Shown: positions 19,651 to 30,867 of the stretch, one piece after another
How positions within the stretch are numbered: position 1 is the first letter of the stretch
Layout of the letters: each line of letters opens with the position of its first letter
Origin: Chamaecyparis obtusa
Taxonomy: Eukaryota > Streptophyta > Pinopsida > Cupressales > Cupressaceae
Reading direction: 5' to 3'
Assembly (NCBI GenBank): GCA_027943335.1
Contig: BSBK01001537.1
Location: forward strand, 1,134,501 to 1,198,500
Length of the DNA: 64,000 bases
Position numbers and translations under genes: made by a program
The notes under the pieces: model-generated
What the model saw: the letters and a program-made list of their open reading frames with translations, nothing else
The model's database searches: none
What the model was told of the DNA's origin: nothing

Positions 19651-20607
19651 CTTTGGGTTCAGGTTTGTCGCATGGTCTCCCACCTTAGGGACTTGTACAT
19701 TGTGGTGTGTTACTTCCCTCTTATGTTGGGGGTATTCTCATTCTTGGGGACTTCAGTGCTGATTAAAGTTGCAAATTAGAAATGAGAACCGAGATATGCT
19801 ATCATATAAGTCGGTAAATTAGAGGACATTGTTGCAAATTAGCATATCTCGGTTCTCTTATGTTGGGGATATTCTCATTCTTGGGGACTTCAGTGCCTGG
19901 ACTCAGGTGGCTCAGACTCTTCTCTAGAATCGAGTTGCTAACACCATGTGTATCAAGCACACCAATCCTACTTCTGTGGGGCTTCGGAGATCTTTTGACG
20001 ATCCTTCTAGACCACTCACGAAGTATGGGTGACACTTTCTCCAACTCTATTTGTCTTCTGATCTAGTGATCCTGAATGGGCTTGGCTACTTCTCAAGCTC
20101 GCATCTTTTCACTTGTAGACCCCATGGTGGCGGGGTGAGTGTGGTTTACTATGTCCTCTCTAGCTAGTCGTTCCTCTCATCTGCCACCTTTTTGTCACCC
20201 CCATCCCTCTTGCTGAACACGCTATCCTCAGCCTCTCCATCTAGTCTGCTACTTCCCCCCGCCTCTCCCCCACCTCCCCCACATGTCCTTCCCTCTCACA
20301 CCCTGTTTCACTTTAACAGTGGGTATTTAAACCTCTTCACTCTCCACCTCAAACAACTTCTCTCCCCCGACTCCCACTTCTCCTCCTTGGAGTGCATCAA
20401 TTCCAAGTTTGACCGCCTTTCTACCTCCCTCTGGGACGTTGTCATGCTGTCTTTTCTTCACCTCACTACCCCTTCATTCACCCCTCTTAGAATGAGGAAT
20501 ACTTTCCCTATGAACAAATGGTATGATGACGACTGTAACGACTTTTATCGAAGCCTGTGCTCTGCGTTCACTCTCCAACACCCTTCATACACCCAACTGG
20601 AGACCTC
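19651..20607 (+). pseudogene. LINE segment 1: endonuclease C-terminal part and inter-domain region
   Basis: Broken frames show DLYIVVCYFP, then ILILGDFSAWTQ (the GDFNA-type motif of APE endonucleases), then LVILNGLGYFSSSHLFTCRPHGGG and VVYYVL, where the usual conserved Asp of VDY is Tyr. The frame continues to FPMNKWYDDDCNDFYRSL and YTQLETS. It is interrupted by a 90-bp filler with target duplication (19720-19897), several stops, and finally E5 at 20608. The same frame resumes at 30341. The enzyme nicks target DNA for LINE priming. The N-terminal endonuclease is missing. Confidence 0.75.
19720..19897 (+). repeat. duplication-plus-filler scar inside the LINE
   Basis: A segment of about 42 bp (TTATGTTGGGG.TATTCTCATT...CTTCAGTGC) occurs at about 19718-19759 and again at 19856-19897. 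Between them lies filler containing GCTGATTAAAGTTGCAAATT, which also occurs at 12311-12330, and a 17-bp inverted repeat GAGAACCGAGATATGCT (19784-19800) / AGCATATCTCGGTTCTC (about 19840-19856). It looks like template-switching repair of a double-strand break. Confidence 0.7.
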
Positions 20608-21207
20608 TGTAAGAACCCCTCCAAATTCTAACTCCAAAGACTCAATTATGGGCTTTTTGACATTTTGTCAAACAGTTGTCATGCAATGCTTAAGTTCTGA
20701 TTTATTGAATGTATATGGTTTGCTTGTTTGTATTTAAATGATTTTTGCAATTCTAAACATATACAAAGTGCATGAAATTCAAATTACAATGCTTGAAACA
20801 ACAAATTACAATGTGGGAAATCTCTAGCAGCTGTATTTCATCATCTCTCTATGCAAAATTTATAATGTCAACTACAATGCATATGAATTTTAATTTGAAA
20901 ACCAATGTAGAAAACCTAGAACTAATTGCATGCATCCAAAGACACTAATTGTGATGTTGCTTCCACTAAAAGGTTACCAGCTATTGCCCAAGCAAGGTAA
21001 TTTTATCTGAAGGCATTCAGATCCCAAAACGTGCCTATAATCTGTCAACATTGCCTAGAAATTTCATACGCATCCTTCCTAGCCTTGACCACTACCTATA
21101 GATTATGGATGCTGACCCGCAATGAGTCACGACAGCCAAATAAAGTCCAACGCAGCCTTTAATTTAATGCTGCGACTGCCTATACATCAAACACATCCCT
21201 TCAAATA

Positions 21208-22225
21208 TGTAAAGAGCCTGGCTGGCTCTCAACTGCAAATTGATTTTTTTTTGTATATTTGTTTTACAATTTTTTTTGTTTTTGATCATATATGTTTTTT
21301 TTTTTTTTTTTTCAAAATATTAAATAATACCAAACAACCATTGACTACTAACTCCAAATGCTCACTAAATTAACCAATATGAGTGCTTGCAATGTTTAAT
21401 AAGCAATACATAAATTATTAATTCAAATTGGCACCTTTGAAACAGAAACGTGGCTGCCTGGAGATGAATCGCAGCCTCAAGGAAGTGACACGCAACCCAC
21501 TGAATTATGGATGCCAGCAATAACTAATGACTCCCTTGTTAATGGAAGTCCTTATGCTCCAAATGAATGCCAAGGATGTGAGACGGCAGCCTCCCAATCA
21601 AGCCGCAGCTGGAAACAATGAATACGCTGCCCACTTGAATTAAATCGCAGCTTCTTGTATGTTTCGTACGGTCTCTATAGATACCACAACTTGAGCAAAT
21701 TCAAACACAATTCATTGGAAATTAGGGCCAATTCAAAGTGCACCATGCTCATGAGGAAATTCGCATTCCTTCATTGCTTAGTTTGAAACCCTTGTGCTTC
21801 TTCTCCAAATTCCATATTTTAAAAGAGATGCATAATAATGAGATCATGGATTTCGAAATCCTTCAAGCCCTTTGTTATAAACATTAAAAGATGGCTTCTT
21901 CAACACACAAAAAGCCTCAAAGCTTCAAACTTACTCATTTCACTAAAGAAGCTTCAACAACACACCATTAAATTATAACATTAAAAATCATAAGTTATTA
22001 ATTAAGCCAAGCTTAATTAATAACTCCATATGTAAATGATTTAATTGAATCAGCACCCTGTGCCGTCACTTCCCTGCCAAAAATAGCAACCATCCCAAAA
22101 TAGACTTACTATAAATAGTAAATATATCACAGAGACCCTCAAATCCAATTGTCAACTCACGAGGGTTGCAATGATGAACTGACCAAAACATTCTCCTGAC
22201 TCCTTGCTAAAACTAGGACATCACA
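21208..22225 (-). repeat. E6 3' LTR
   Basis: 1,018 bp, pairing with 28453-29481. The minus strand starts TGTGATGTCC and ends GGCTCTTTACA. It has poly-T runs at about 21295-21312 and AGAGCC..GGCTCT at its minus-strand 3' end. Confidence 0.92.
22104..22123 (-). promoter_or_regulatory. palindrome-centred TATA box, E6 3' LTR
   Basis: ACTTACTATAAATAGTAAAT, one base off the consensus palindrome; the same variant is in the partner LTR. Confidence 0.55.
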
Positions 22226-24089
22226 GTCCTCCCTCCCCAAGATTGCTTGTCCTCAAGCAATCGCAAACCAAGATGTTGAAGTATATCATTTGACTCCCAA
22301 TTGGCATCCTCAACTGGTAATCCATGCCACTTCACCAAAAACTCCCTGATAACTCGCCTACGCAAATGTCTCTCCCTAGTGTCTAGAATAACCTTGGGAA
22401 TCAACTTCAACTTCCCCTCATCATCCAGTGGGGGTAAAACAAAAGATGGGAAAACATGCCTGCCCAACGCCTTCTTGAGGTGCGAAACATGAAATACATT
22501 ATGCACCTTGTTGTCCTCTGGAAAATTAAGCTCATAAGCAACCTCGCCAACCTGCCTAACAACAGGGAAAGGGCCATAATATAGAGGTTTGAGCTTCTCA
22601 GCTCCACTCTTTCGAATGGATGACTGCCTGTAGGGCTGCAACATCAAATATACCATATCCCCTATCTAGACAAAGCGAGCAACCCTCCGCTGATCAGCAT
22701 ACTGCTTTTGCTGATTTTGAGCTCTCTGTATATTATCCCGCAATGTGCTCATAATATCTTGACTGTCCTGCAGCAAATCACCTGCACTGGGAACTCTGTT
22801 ATCACTGAACATCAAATCCAAGAAACTAGGAGGATCATAACCATATAGAGCTCTAAAAGGAGTCATAGAAATAGACATATGGTGAGTGGAATTGTAGCAA
22901 TACTCACATAAGTATATCCACTTCACCCAAGCCTTCGGCTAAGCAGATACATAATTCTGAGGATAGCCCTCCACCCATTTATTAACAATCTCAGTCTGAC
23001 CATCAGTCTGCGGGTGGTAACTAGTACTAGGAGTCAACTCTGTGCCACATAACTTGAATAACTCCTGCCAGAAGTGACTCTAAAATGGCTATCACGATCA
23101 CTCATGATATTCCCGGGTAAACCATGCAATCTGGAAACCTCCCGAAAAAATAACTCTGCAACCTGAGTCGCTCAAAATGTAGTAGTGATCGGAAAGAAAT
23201 GAGCATATTTCGTGAGACAGTCAACTACCACACAGATGCAATCTCTGGCTTGAGCTTTAGGCAAGCCCACAATGAAATCCATAGAAATGCATTCCCACTT
23301 CCGCTTAGTAATGGGAAGCAGCTGCAGTAACCCAACTGGATATGTGTGCTCTTGCTTGTTCTGTTGGCAAATAGAACATTCTCTAACATACCGCTACACA
23401 TCATGCTTCAATCCTTTCCATGTGAAATGCTCCTGCACCCGCCTACAAGTTTTGAGAAACCCGGGGTGTCCAACTAAAGGAGAATCATGGAAAGCTCTCA
23501 ACACCACCTGCCTAACACTCGATCCTGGAACCAGAAATACGCTCTCCTTGTAAATGATCAACTCATTTACAAGAGTATACTTGCTATCCTGTATAGTCCA
23601 ATCAATAAAATTTGATGCCCACTGATCTCTGGCATAATCAGAAATGATCAAGTGTCTCCAGTCCTCAGATATCTATGTCATAGCGCAGAAATGCGGCCTC
23701 TGAGAAAGTGCATCAACAACCACATTTTGAGTTCCCTTGATATAAGAAATATCAAAGTCATATGACTGAAGTTTGTTGACCTACTTTTTTTGTCTCTCAT
23801 TAAGGTCATGCTGTCCAAGGAAATATTTCAAACTATTATGATTAGTTTTTATGCAAAACTTACTACCAACCAAATACTGCCTTAATTTAGCCAAAGCATG
23901 CATTATATCTAACATTTCCTTGTCATAAACACTAAAAGTTTGCTTGAGACCCTTGAGCTTCCTGCTCTCAAAAACAATGGGATGGCGATCCTGGGAAAGT
24001 ACAACTCTAATGCCCTCACCAGAAGCATCGCAATGCAAATCAAACGGTCTAGAGAAATTTGGCATCGCTAGAACCGAGCATGATGTCAA
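22213..24089 (-). pseudogene. pol: E6 RNase H, integrase and chromodomain
   Basis: RNase H at 23781-24089 (LHCDASGEGIRVVLSQ, YDKEMLDIMHALAKLRQYL, TNHNSLKYFL), with changes at usual acidic or glycine neighbours. Integrase zinc-finger His pair at 23394-23651 (FHDSPLVGHPGFLK). The integrase core at 22927-23390 is frame-broken (DFIVGLPKAQARDC and MSDRDSHF are still readable). Then at 22666-22926 STHHMSISMTPFRALYGYDPPSF, and at 22213-22656 the GPF/GEVAYELNFPE module and chromodomain EFLVKWHGLPVEDANWE. At least five stops or frame changes. Confidence 0.9.
22226..22240 (-). other. E6 polypurine tract
   Basis: The minus strand reads GGGGAGGGAGGAC directly before the 3' LTR. It overlaps the last codons of pol (WGGRTVMS). 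Confidence 0.8.
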
Positions 24090-24981
24090 ATCTGTTTGAA
24101 CTTCTCAAAGCACCCCTGTGCTTGGGAGGTCCACTCAAATGCACCCTTACGAGTCAAATCTGTAAGAGGAGTTGCATGACGAGAGAATTCTACAACAAAT
24201 CTGTGGTAGAAGGCACATAGACCAATGAATCCTCTAAGCTGTGTCAAGCTCCCCGGAGTAGGCCAATCCAAAATAGCACGAATCTTATCAAGGTCCATGT
24301 GCACTCCCTCTACACTGGTAATGTGACCAAGGTACAACAACTCGGTCATCCCGAAAGCACATTGGACTCCTCAGCATACAAGGAAGCCCTATCCAAAATA
24401 TCCAACAATGTATCCAAATGAACCAGATGCTCCTCCCAAGTCCTACTATATACCAAGATATCATCAACGAAGACCAAAACAAATCTCCTCAACTAACTGT
24501 GGAAGACCCTGTTCATGGTGGACTGAAAAGTAGCTGGAGCATTAGTCAACCCAAAAGGCATGACTAAAAACTTAAGAGTCCACAATGGCATTTGAAAGTT
24601 GTCTTCTCTATGTCCTCCCGAACTCTAATCTGATGATAATCAGACCTCAAATCGATCTTAGAGAAGAAAGTTGCACCATGCAACTCATCTATCATCTCAT
24701 CAATGCGAGGAATAGGATACCTATTTTTAATTGTCTTTCAGTTCAGCATCCTACAATCAATGCACATCCTGAGTGTACCATCTTTTTTCTTCACCAATAC
24801 AACTGATGAAGCAATGGGAGACTTACTCAGCCTGATATGTTCCATAGATAGCAGCTCCTGAATTGTTTTCTCAATTTCATCTTTCAAGCGCTTGGGATGC
24901 CGGTAACAAGTAATCACGATGGGCTTAGTGCCCTCCTCTAACTCAATAATGTGCTCAATGCGTCTGTCAGGTGGCCTATCA
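24086..24981 (-). pseudogene. pol: E6 reverse transcriptase
   Basis: The C-terminal connection at 24086-24349 ([33 protein letters not shown]) is open. The palm and fingers (24350-24981) are readable only in several frames ([26 protein letters not shown] text, [25 protein letters not shown] region). E7 inserted at TATCA just upstream of the fingers (24977-24981). Confidence 0.85.
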
Positions 24982-26445
24982 TGTGAAGAGCCCAGCTGGC
25001 TCTCATGTAAAATCTAACTCTTTACTCAATTTAAATTGCACTTTTAAATTTCTTTTGAAATATATAGAAACTAATGAACATCAAATATGAAATTTAAATG
25101 ATACTTTCCAGCTCTAAACTTCTTGATAAAATATCAATAGTCATTAATTCACCATCGAAGTACTCACTGAAAATAAGAATTGAACAGCTATCTAATTAAA
25201 TTCAAATTACAAGCATTCAATAACAATTCTAAGCACCTTAAATAATATGCGGCTGTATAATGGAATTCTGGAACAGAATTTCCAACTGTCATTTCCCAAT
25301 CCGACTTCCCACGCTGATGTAGTCTTTCATTGACGCCACAAAATCCAATCTAATGCCAACTGAAAAACCAAAATATAGGCGTCTAAACTGGAAGCCGAAC
25401 TCAAAAGGAAGCCTCACGCAAAAACCTGTTGTGTACGGCCAACTTGGAAATGTACGGCTGCAGGCAGAAAATGTACGGTCACTGCTGAATTCCGTACGGC
25501 ACTGATAATAATCAAAATATAAATTCTGAAAGCAGCTATATAAACCCTCAGCAAACACGATTCATTGGCATTCAGAGAGCCAATTCAAAATGTAATCATC
25601 TCCAAGAAGATAGTGTTTCTTCTAGAAGTCAAACTCAAACCCTTGAGCTGTAAAAATAATCAATCCATCACCATTGGCATACCTCAACGCCAAATAAAAT
25701 CTTCAGAATCATAATTAAATTACCAGAAATCCAGAAGCAAGATTCATCATCAATCAGTGATGATTCAAATTGCGGAAAGAGGAATCAGTCCTCGAAACCC
25801 TAGCCATTTCTCATAGCCAAGAAACTTCATAAATTTTATCAAATCAACAATGAATGAATGAAAGTTCTTTTTCGAGTAGAATATATAGCTTTTTCGGAAA
25901 AAGCACAATTTCACTTTTTTCATTAAAAAGGCTTTTAAGTGACCTCTTCACTTTATAACATTAAAGTTATAAAGTATTAAAGTTATTAAATTAAAATAAT
26001 TTAATTTAATAACGATAACTTTAAAAACCAAAAGCCTCTGAATCTCGGTGACCTCTTCACTTTATAACAAACTCATTTCCGACACCAGAGCCTCAAACGC
26101 CAACTGTCCTGTCGGAAATAACCCACTACCAAAAATAGCCAACTGCTAAAAATAGACTTACTATAAATAGTAAGTCTCAAACTGGAGATTCTTTGAAACT
26201 CGATTCTGAGACATCTGACACTCCATGCAGACTTCCTGCTAATCCTGGCCATACCCCAAATACCACTTACTAAAAATAGTAAGTTGACCAAAATGACCCG
26301 AACGAAGAGCAGACCTAATAATCTGAACCTCCAGAATGGAATCCCAACACTAGCTCCACCATCTGACCCCCTCTAATCACCTGATTAGCCTGTGAAGGCC
26401 ACCAAACCAAGCTAATCCCATTAGTCTAAAAACGGGGACATTACA
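24982..26445 (-). mobile_element. E7: solo LTR inserted in E6 pol
   Basis: 1,464 bp. Plus-strand ends TGTGAAGAGCCC and GGGGACATTACA, TSD TATCA at 24977-24981 and 26446-26450. It has no interior and no PBS or PPT. It belongs to the same LTR subfamily as E11, E14 and E16, sharing the twin 20-bp palindromes and the AATAATTTAATTTAATAACGAT block at about 25998. Confidence 0.92.
26156..26175 (-). promoter_or_regulatory. palindrome-centred TATA box, E7
   Basis: Exact ACTTACTATAAATAGTAAGT. A second palindrome, ACTTACTAAAAATAGTAAGT, lies 109 bp away at 26265-26284. Confidence 0.6.
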
Positions 26446-26980
26446 TATCATGAGGTAAATCACTAAACACTTTATAGTGTTTAGTCCTAAGATCCTGTAT
26501 GTCGAGATGATAAGATGATTTCTCGGTCTCATCAAGTGTGGGCAATAATCTACACTCTGCTGCCCACTCAACCGCATCATGACTAATGAGATGCTGCATA
26601 CGTCTAAGTGTGATAGTCCTCAAATTTCCCTCTCTGATAGCCTTAAGAATATGTTTTTTCCCATCTATCTCAAACCTCAATTCCATGTCCTTAAGGCTGA
26701 GATAAAATGCCTCAATGGAATGCAACCAGCTCATGCCCAAAACGAATTTTGTACCTCCCATATCAACCACTTAAAAATCAGACTTAAAGTCATAAATGTT
26801 CAACCACAATGGAAGGTCTGGAATCATCCTCTCACACTTAAGTGTGTAACCATCAACCACCTTAACTCTAATGCCTTCAAATCCTTCAATCTGTAAGCCT
26901 CTCCTGGATACTAATTGTGAATCAATAAAATTATGGGTAGCACCTGTATCCAACAAAGTGATAGCACACTGCCCTGCCAA
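26446..26980 (-). pseudogene. pol: E6 aspartic protease and linker
   Basis: 26771-26980 contains [21 protein letters not shown] with an intact DTG active site. After a single stop at 26768-26770 the frame continues (26441-26767) with [21 protein letters not shown], the C-terminal protease motif, and the linker to RT that ends at the E7 insertion. The enzyme would cleave the polyprotein. Confidence 0.88.
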
Positions 26981-26986
26981 GAGACC

Positions 26987-28414
26987 TCACAACCTGAAAG
27001 ATCCCTCTTTCTTCATGCTGGAGAGGTATGCTACCTTAAGGTTGGGATTCTCATCAACCTTTTCTTCATTAACTGTTTCTCCATAGCTCTCTTCTTCATT
27101 GTCATCTTGCTGTCCCACAAAATCAAAACTATGTTCATCCTCATAATACCACTCCATAAGCCTATTTCTTCCCTTAGGCTTCAAAGGACACTCATGTTTT
27201 TCATCATCTGGGCCCCTGCAATAAAAACACAATCTCTTTCTCCTCAAATCATTGAGTGTTTCTTGATCTAAGAGCCCTATCATAGGTTTCTTTGAATTTG
27301 ATCCATCTATTCTTTTTGGAGTAGATTTGTTGTCATATGAAGAACTAGATGGTTTAGGAGGAAATCTAGTACGAGGAGCTGAAAACTCTAAGTCTCTTGC
27401 TTTCTTCATGGCTGCCTACAAAGATGAAGGGTCAAAAGACTTAACCCAACCCCTGAGAGGCTCAACTAACCCCTCTACGAACAACGTCACACGCCTCCTC
27501 TGAAATATCATACACCATAACTGAAACCTTTTGGAACTCATTGATAAAAGCCTCCAAACTACCAGTTTGTCTAAGTTGTGCCAACTCACGGAAATAGGAC
27601 TTTGGGTCTTTCCTGTCAAACCTCACTACCAATTTGTCTACAATCTCCTGGTAGGACATAATCTGATCATGGTGCAATGAAACTAGCCCATGGTACCATC
27701 AATCATGAGCTATGTTGTCCAAGTGCAACACAGGAAACCATATAGCGTCCTCTTCAGACATAAGACATAATGACAACTATGTATCCAACTTGTGAACCCA
27801 AGCTCTAGTTGTCATCTTCCCACTTCCGTCAAAGTGAGTCAAGATCAATTTGTTGGTTGCTTGTTTTAAATCACTCTGTCTGGGCCTCTGTCTCATGTCG
27901 AAACCAGGTCTACCTCTGGAATGCTCTCTCTTCTACGTCAAGAACCTCTCAAATTTCTTTTGATTGCTTCAGGTAAAGCATCCCACTCTACAAAATGAGC
28001 CACCATATCATTAATGAAATGGAGTTGGCTTCATGTATCTGCCTCAGGCCTCAAGAAAGTGGGACGTAAAGGCCTATCACGAGTTCTTGTAGGATCAACT
28101 CTAAAATCTTGTCTCTCCTCAATTCTAGATCTGTGACAGCTAACTGAGCACTCCTAGTTTCCCTATCTCTGCCATGATCACCAGGTGTCAGATAGCTGTT
28201 GCAAAATATTTGCAACATGATGTTGTCTTTTTGCCAAATTTTTGAAAGCATCTCTAGCCTCTCTGTCCACATCATTACCTATATTGTCAATATTCCTATC
28301 ACCTATATGACCAAATTGTGGTCCCTGTTCACTACCTTTTGGTGGTTGTGAAGCTCTGCCCCTACGGGTATAATGCATTCTTGGAACAAATCTCTCTTCG
28401 ATAACTAGACCCAA
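26987..28414 (-). pseudogene. gag: E6 gag
   Basis: The N-terminus at 28178-28414 (RFVPRMHYTRRGRASQPP) is followed by broken frames and the gag core at 27416-27677 (YQEIVDKLVVRFDRKDPKSY, LAQLRQTGSLEAFINEFQK). The C-terminus at 26987-27409 has the zinc knuckle CFYCRGPDDEKHEC (C-x2-C-x7-H-x-C, as in E4 and E13). At least three frame changes. Confidence 0.88.
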
Positions 28415-28439
28415 CTACCTGCAGACTGGCAAGACTATG

Positions 28440-28451
28440 GCTCTGATACCA
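28440..28451 (-). other. E6 primer-binding site
   Basis: Minus-strand TGGTATCAGAGC, one base from the 5' LTR. Confidence 0.9.
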
Positions 28452-28452
28452 T

Positions 28453-29481
28453 TGTGAAGAGCCTGGCTGGCTCTCAACTGCAAACTGATTTTTTTTGTAT
28501 ATTTGTTTTACAATTTTTTTTGTTTTTGATGATATATGTTTTTTTTTTTTAATTTTTCAAAATATTAAATAATACCAAACAACCATTGACTACTAACTCC
28601 AAATGCTCACTAAATTAACCAGTATGAGTGCTTGCAATATTTAATAAGCAATACATAAATTATTAATTCAAATTGGCACCTTTGAAACAGAAACGTGGCT
28701 GCCTGGAGATGAATCGCAGCATCAAGGAAGTGACACGCAACCCACTGAATTGTGGACGTCAGAAATAACTGATGACTCCCTCGTTAATGGAAGTCCTTAT
28801 GCTCCAAACGAATGCCAAGAATGTGAGATGGCAGCCTCCCAATCAAGCCGCAGCTGGAAACAATGAATACGCTGCCCACTTGAATTAAATCACAGCTTCT
28901 TGTATGTGTTGTACGGTCTCTATAGATACCACAGCTTGAGCATATTCAAACACAATTCATGGGAAATTAGGGCCAATTCAAAGTGCAGCATGTTCATGAG
29001 GAAATTCACATTCCTTCATGGCTTAGTTCAAAACCCTTCAGCTTCTTCTCCAAATTCCATTTTTAAAAGAGATGCATAATAATGAGATGATGGATTTCGA
29101 AATCCTTCAAGGCCCTTTTAATAAACATTAAAAGATGGCTTCTTCAACACACAAAAAGCCTCAAAGCTTCAAGCTTACTTATTTCACTAAAGAAGCTTCA
29201 ACAACACACCATTAAATTATAACATTAAAACTCATAAGTTATTAATTAAGCCAAGTTTAATTAATAACTCCATATGCAAATGATTTAATTGAATGCTCCT
29301 GACACTCAGCACCCTATGCCCGCACTGCCCTGCCAAAAATAGCAACTATCCCAAAATAAACTTACTATAAATAGTAAATCTATCACAGAGACCCTCAAAT
29401 CCAACTGTCAGCTCATGAGGGTTGCAATGACTAACTGACCAAAACATCCTCCTGAATCCCTGCTAAAACGGGGACATCACA
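28453..29481 (-). repeat. E6 5' LTR
   Basis: 1,029 bp, partner of 21208-22225. The minus strand starts TGTGATGTCCCCG and ends GGCTCTTCACA. It contains the TATA palindrome variant at 29360-29379. Confidence 0.92.
29360..29379 (-). promoter_or_regulatory. palindrome-centred TATA box, E6 5' LTR
   Basis: ACTTACTATAAATAGTAAAT, the same one-base variant as in the 3' LTR. Confidence 0.55.
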
Positions 29482-30340
29482 AAATATAAACTGTAATCCG
29501 CCATTGTTGACAATCTTCAACTTGAGCAATTTATATCTGCACTAAACACTGAAGAATTCCCCACAAATCTACCACAATTTGTCTCAAATGGATGGCTCTG
29601 AATGATACCACCTCCAAGGACAATTTTGTTGGATAGTTTCACCAATTCAAAATGCAAAGTCTTGATAGAATTCATAATTCTACAAGATCAAATTATCTGA
29701 AACCCTTGTTTCAAATTCTCCTTCACAAATTCAATAAAAATCAAATGTACAATAGAATAGATTTTGATTTCTCTCCAAGGCTCTTTATAATATTTCCCCA
29801 TGAATCTTCATTAGCAAGGCTCTTTAATAATTTTGATATTTGCTTTTATAATAATGAGTTGACTTTATAATATGTCATTAATAAAGCACACTTTTAATCG
29901 ATGAGTATTAATTACACATTACCCTCAACATGGACCCCTTTTATTATAAAGTCAATTTATAACTTTATAATACAACTTAAATAATTAAACATCATTGAAG
30001 GCCATTAAAATATTAATCTCATTAAATACTCATTATTTTGACGAGCCGTCTGAACTAGGGAGTCAACCACTGCTTCCTTTGTTCGTATGACTGCCTTACT
30101 AAAAATATAAAGGGTCCATCTCTATCAACCTCAGACTTACTATAAATAAGCCCAAATCAAGTCCAATCTAAGCCAAATGTAGACCAAACTAGAACATACT
30201 AAATTCTAGAGAAGACGAGAACCTCCATTAACCAAGCCTCTCCCTCAGAAGGCCCTCTATCAACAATAATTAGCCTATGAGGGGTACAATAATAGGCTAA
30301 TCCCACAAAATCTGATGCTCATGAAAATGAGGACATTACA

Positions 30341-30867
30341 ACCTCTTACCGTCATTTTCTCCGCTGCAAGAAATGCCTCTTCGTCTCTCAGCGTAGGAGA
30401 GCCCTTCGGCCTCCCTTATTCACTCCTCCAATTCGTTTTGGTGCACTCATTTCCCCCACTATTCCCACCTCCCCCTCCAAGATGGACTACAATCTTTTGG
30501 TCTCCCATACCACTAAGCTCTATGATATTCCCGACCAACCCCTCATCCAAGTCACTCCTTTCCCCCATTGTCATATTTTAACTTGTACGAATGTTAGGGA
30601 AGTGGTCAAACTCACGAATAGCAGTACAGTGGCTGATGAAGAAGGGTTTCAAGCTAAGTTCTTCAAGCTTGGTTCCCCCATTCTAGGCCTTTACTTATGA
30701 GACCTCTTCAATCATGTGGTTCGTATGGGGTTCCTCCCCTCATGGTCACGTCACATCATCTTTTTGATCCACAAGGGGGGGTCAACCTCTGATCCCAACG
30801 ATTACAGGACTATTATGGTTGGCCACACCTTTCCCAAACTGTATGCCACTGTTCTTCACACTCTCCT
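30341..30867 (+). pseudogene. LINE segment 2: start of reverse transcriptase
   Basis: This continues segment 1 after the E5 duplication: RCKKC and FGALISPTIPTSPSK, then in a second frame GFQAKFFKLGSPILG, and after a stop LFNHVVRMGFLPSWSRHI and PNDYRTIMVGHTFPKLYA, the N-terminal RT motifs of APE-type LINEs (W...I.LIHK.G...P..YR.I). E8 inserted directly after the ATVLHTLL text. Confidence 0.8.

Larger units (their letters stand above)
21208..29481 (-). mobile_element. E6: Ty3/gypsy chromovirus, inserted in E5
   Basis: LTRs lie at 21208-22225 and 28453-29481, TSD AAATA (21203-21207 and 29482-29486), PBS 28440-28451. Gene order on the minus strand is gag, protease, RT, RNase H, integrase, chromodomain. 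Solo LTR E7 interrupts it between protease and RT. Many stops and frameshifts are present. It is closely related to E13 in every domain. Confidence 0.93.
20608..30340 (-). mobile_element. E5: solo LTR, split by E6
   Basis: Plus-strand ends are TGTAAGAACC (20608) and GAGGACATTACA (30340), with TSD ACCTC at 20603-20607 and 30341-30345. Its own sequence is 20608-21207 plus 29487-30340, about 1.45 kb, with no internal gag-pol, so it is a solo LTR. The minus-strand start (TGTAATGTCCTC...GAGCATCAGA...ATTAGCCTATTA) resembles the E2 LTR. A decayed TATA palindrome (ACTTACTATAAATA) is at about 30134. Confidence 0.85.
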
